Assembly (NCBI GenBank): GCA_028864885.1
Contig: JAGWLR010000021.1
Location: forward strand, 1 to 44,568
Origin: Burkholderiales bacterium
GTDB taxonomy: Bacteria; Pseudomonadota; Gammaproteobacteria; Burkholderiales; Burkholderiaceae_C
Direction: 5' to 3'
DNA: 44,568 nt
A program made the translations under genes and the position numbers. The notes under the pieces were generated by a model. It saw only the letters and a list, made by a program, of their open reading frames with translations, was not told the origin of the DNA and did no database searches. Of this stretch, positions 43,810 to 44,568 are shown one piece after another; within the stretch, counting starts at the first letter, position 1, and each line of letters begins with the position of its first letter.

Positions 43810-44568
43810 ATGGCCGCCATGCTGTGGGACATCTTCTGTCGTGTGATCGACAACTTCGGTGACATAGGCGTGTGCTGGCGCCTCAGTGCCGATCTGGCCT
43901 CTCGCGGACACCGCGTCCGACTCTGGATCGACGACCCTTCGGCGCTCAGTTGGATGGCGCCTGGACAAAGCCAGGTCGAGGTGTACGACTGGAATCAGGC
44001 TGAGTCCGCCCCTTCCTCGCCTGGCGATGTGGTCATTGAGGCCTTTGGCTGCAACCCGCCCGACGCCTTTGTGTCGGGCATGCAGCGCGCCCTGCCGCCG
44101 GTCTGGATCAATCTGGAATACCTGAGTGCTGAAGACTACGTTGAGCGCAGCCATGGCTTGCGGTCCCCCGTTGGGTCTGGTCCAGGCGCAGGGCTGCAAA
44201 AGTGGTTTTTCTATCCTGGCTTCACATCCAAGACCGGTGGGCTCTTGCGAGAGCCCGACCTGATGTCGCGGCGCGATGCATTTCTAGCCCATCCTGCTGC
44301 CCGCGACGCCTGGCTGCAGTCGATCGGGGTGGACACAGAACCCGATCGCCAATACGTTTCGGTGTTCTGCTACGACAGCGCACCCCTGGACCGATGGCTG
44401 AGCTGTCTGGTCGACAAGCCCGTGACCGTGCTGCTGACACCAGGCCCCGTGACCCGCTTGGCCCGGCAATGGCAAGCAACGCGCACTGGCTCGATTGGTG
44501 CGCTTCGGCTGCATGAACTGCCTCACCTGCCCCAACGCGAATTCGATTTCCTGCTGTGGTCGTGTGAC
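43810..44568 (+). CDS. earP: EF-P arginine rhamnosyltransferase EarP, 3' end cut by window edge
   Basis: 253 codons without a stop, running off the right edge. EarP transfers rhamnose from dTDP-rhamnose to Arg32 of elongation factor P, which relieves ribosome stalling at polyproline. The N-terminal signature [16 protein letters not shown] contains the conserved Asp pair, followed by [34 protein letters not shown] and [10 protein letters not shown], all typical. The start may be the ATG at 43810 or the one at 43819. It diverges from uvrC with only 19 bp between the proposed starts. In related genomes efp follows, which would lie outside the window. Confidence 0.94.
   Translation, partial: MAAMLWDIFCRVIDNFGDIGVCWRLSADLASRGHRVRLWIDDPSALSWMAPGQSQVEVYDWNQAESAPSSPGDVVIEAFGCNPPDAFVSGMQRALPPVWINLEYLSAEDYVERSHGLRSPVGSGPGAGLQKWFFYPGFTSKTGGLLREPDLMSRRDAFLAHPAARDAWLQSIGVDTEPDRQYVSVFCYDSAPLDRWLSCLVDKPVTVLLTPGPVTRLARQWQATRTGSIGALRLHELPHLPQREFDFLLWSCD

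Overview
This 44.6-kb window is chromosomal DNA from a betaproteobacterium, most likely a Burkholderiales member close to Comamonadaceae. I infer this from protein sequence style, gene order (tilS-accA-alkA-cysS, clpS-clpA, the cco cluster beside hemN/fnr, uvrC beside earP) and moderately high GC. It is gene-dense and looks like core genome. The only sign of a mobile element is an integrase remnant between two tRNA genes.

Layout. (1) 1-4270, minus strand: tilS (cut by the left edge), accA, an AlkA-type glycosylase and cysS, with overlapping ends. (2) 4495-8806, plus strand: an envelope operon joined by 1-4 nt overlaps or a 1-nt gap. It holds a TPR protein and an L,D-transpeptidase-fold enzyme, both ending in a Csd6-like NTF2 domain, then a periplasmic cyclophilin, a cytoplasmic cyclophilin and lpxH. 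(3) 8880-13472: clpS-clpA (clpS looks leaderless), a cold-shock protein and icd. (4) 13641-24896: a micro-aerobic respiration island with a DsbD/TauE-like membrane protein, hemN, the regulator fnr, and ccoI-S-N-O-Q-P-G plus fixH-like genes. FNR-type boxes lie before fnr/hemN, ccoN and ccoG, with a degenerate one before ccoI. (5) 24997-27271: a secreted DUF192 protein, a patatin-like lipoprotein and a TauE/SafE exporter. (6) 27334-34996: assimilatory sulfate reduction (cysI, DUF934, cysH of APS-reductase type, cysD, cysN) with a siroheme methyltransferase, followed by ferredoxin FdxA and a thioredoxin-reductase-like ferredoxin-NADP reductase. CysJ is absent, so electrons probably reach CysI through ferredoxin. 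(7) 35000-37286: a TPP riboswitch in front of a TonB-dependent receptor, which predicts an outer-membrane thiamin (or thiamin precursor) uptake gene. (8) 37420-40493: tRNA-Asn, integrase remnant, tRNA-His, ppiD, tRNA-Val and hupB. (9) 40659-44568: pgsA, a lipoprotein with a TonB-C-like domain and uvrC on the minus strand, diverging from earP, which runs off the right edge.

I saw no CRISPR array, intact insertion sequence, phage module or obvious new defence system. The most interesting items are the riboswitch-controlled receptor and its alternative pairing, the FNR circuitry (including a box inside a 36-bp perfect inverted repeat), the leaderless clpS prediction, the Csd6-like gene pair and the ferredoxin-linked sulfite reductase cluster. 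Three genes are described here from direct translation: tilS and earP at the edges, and the small ccoQ and ccoS.
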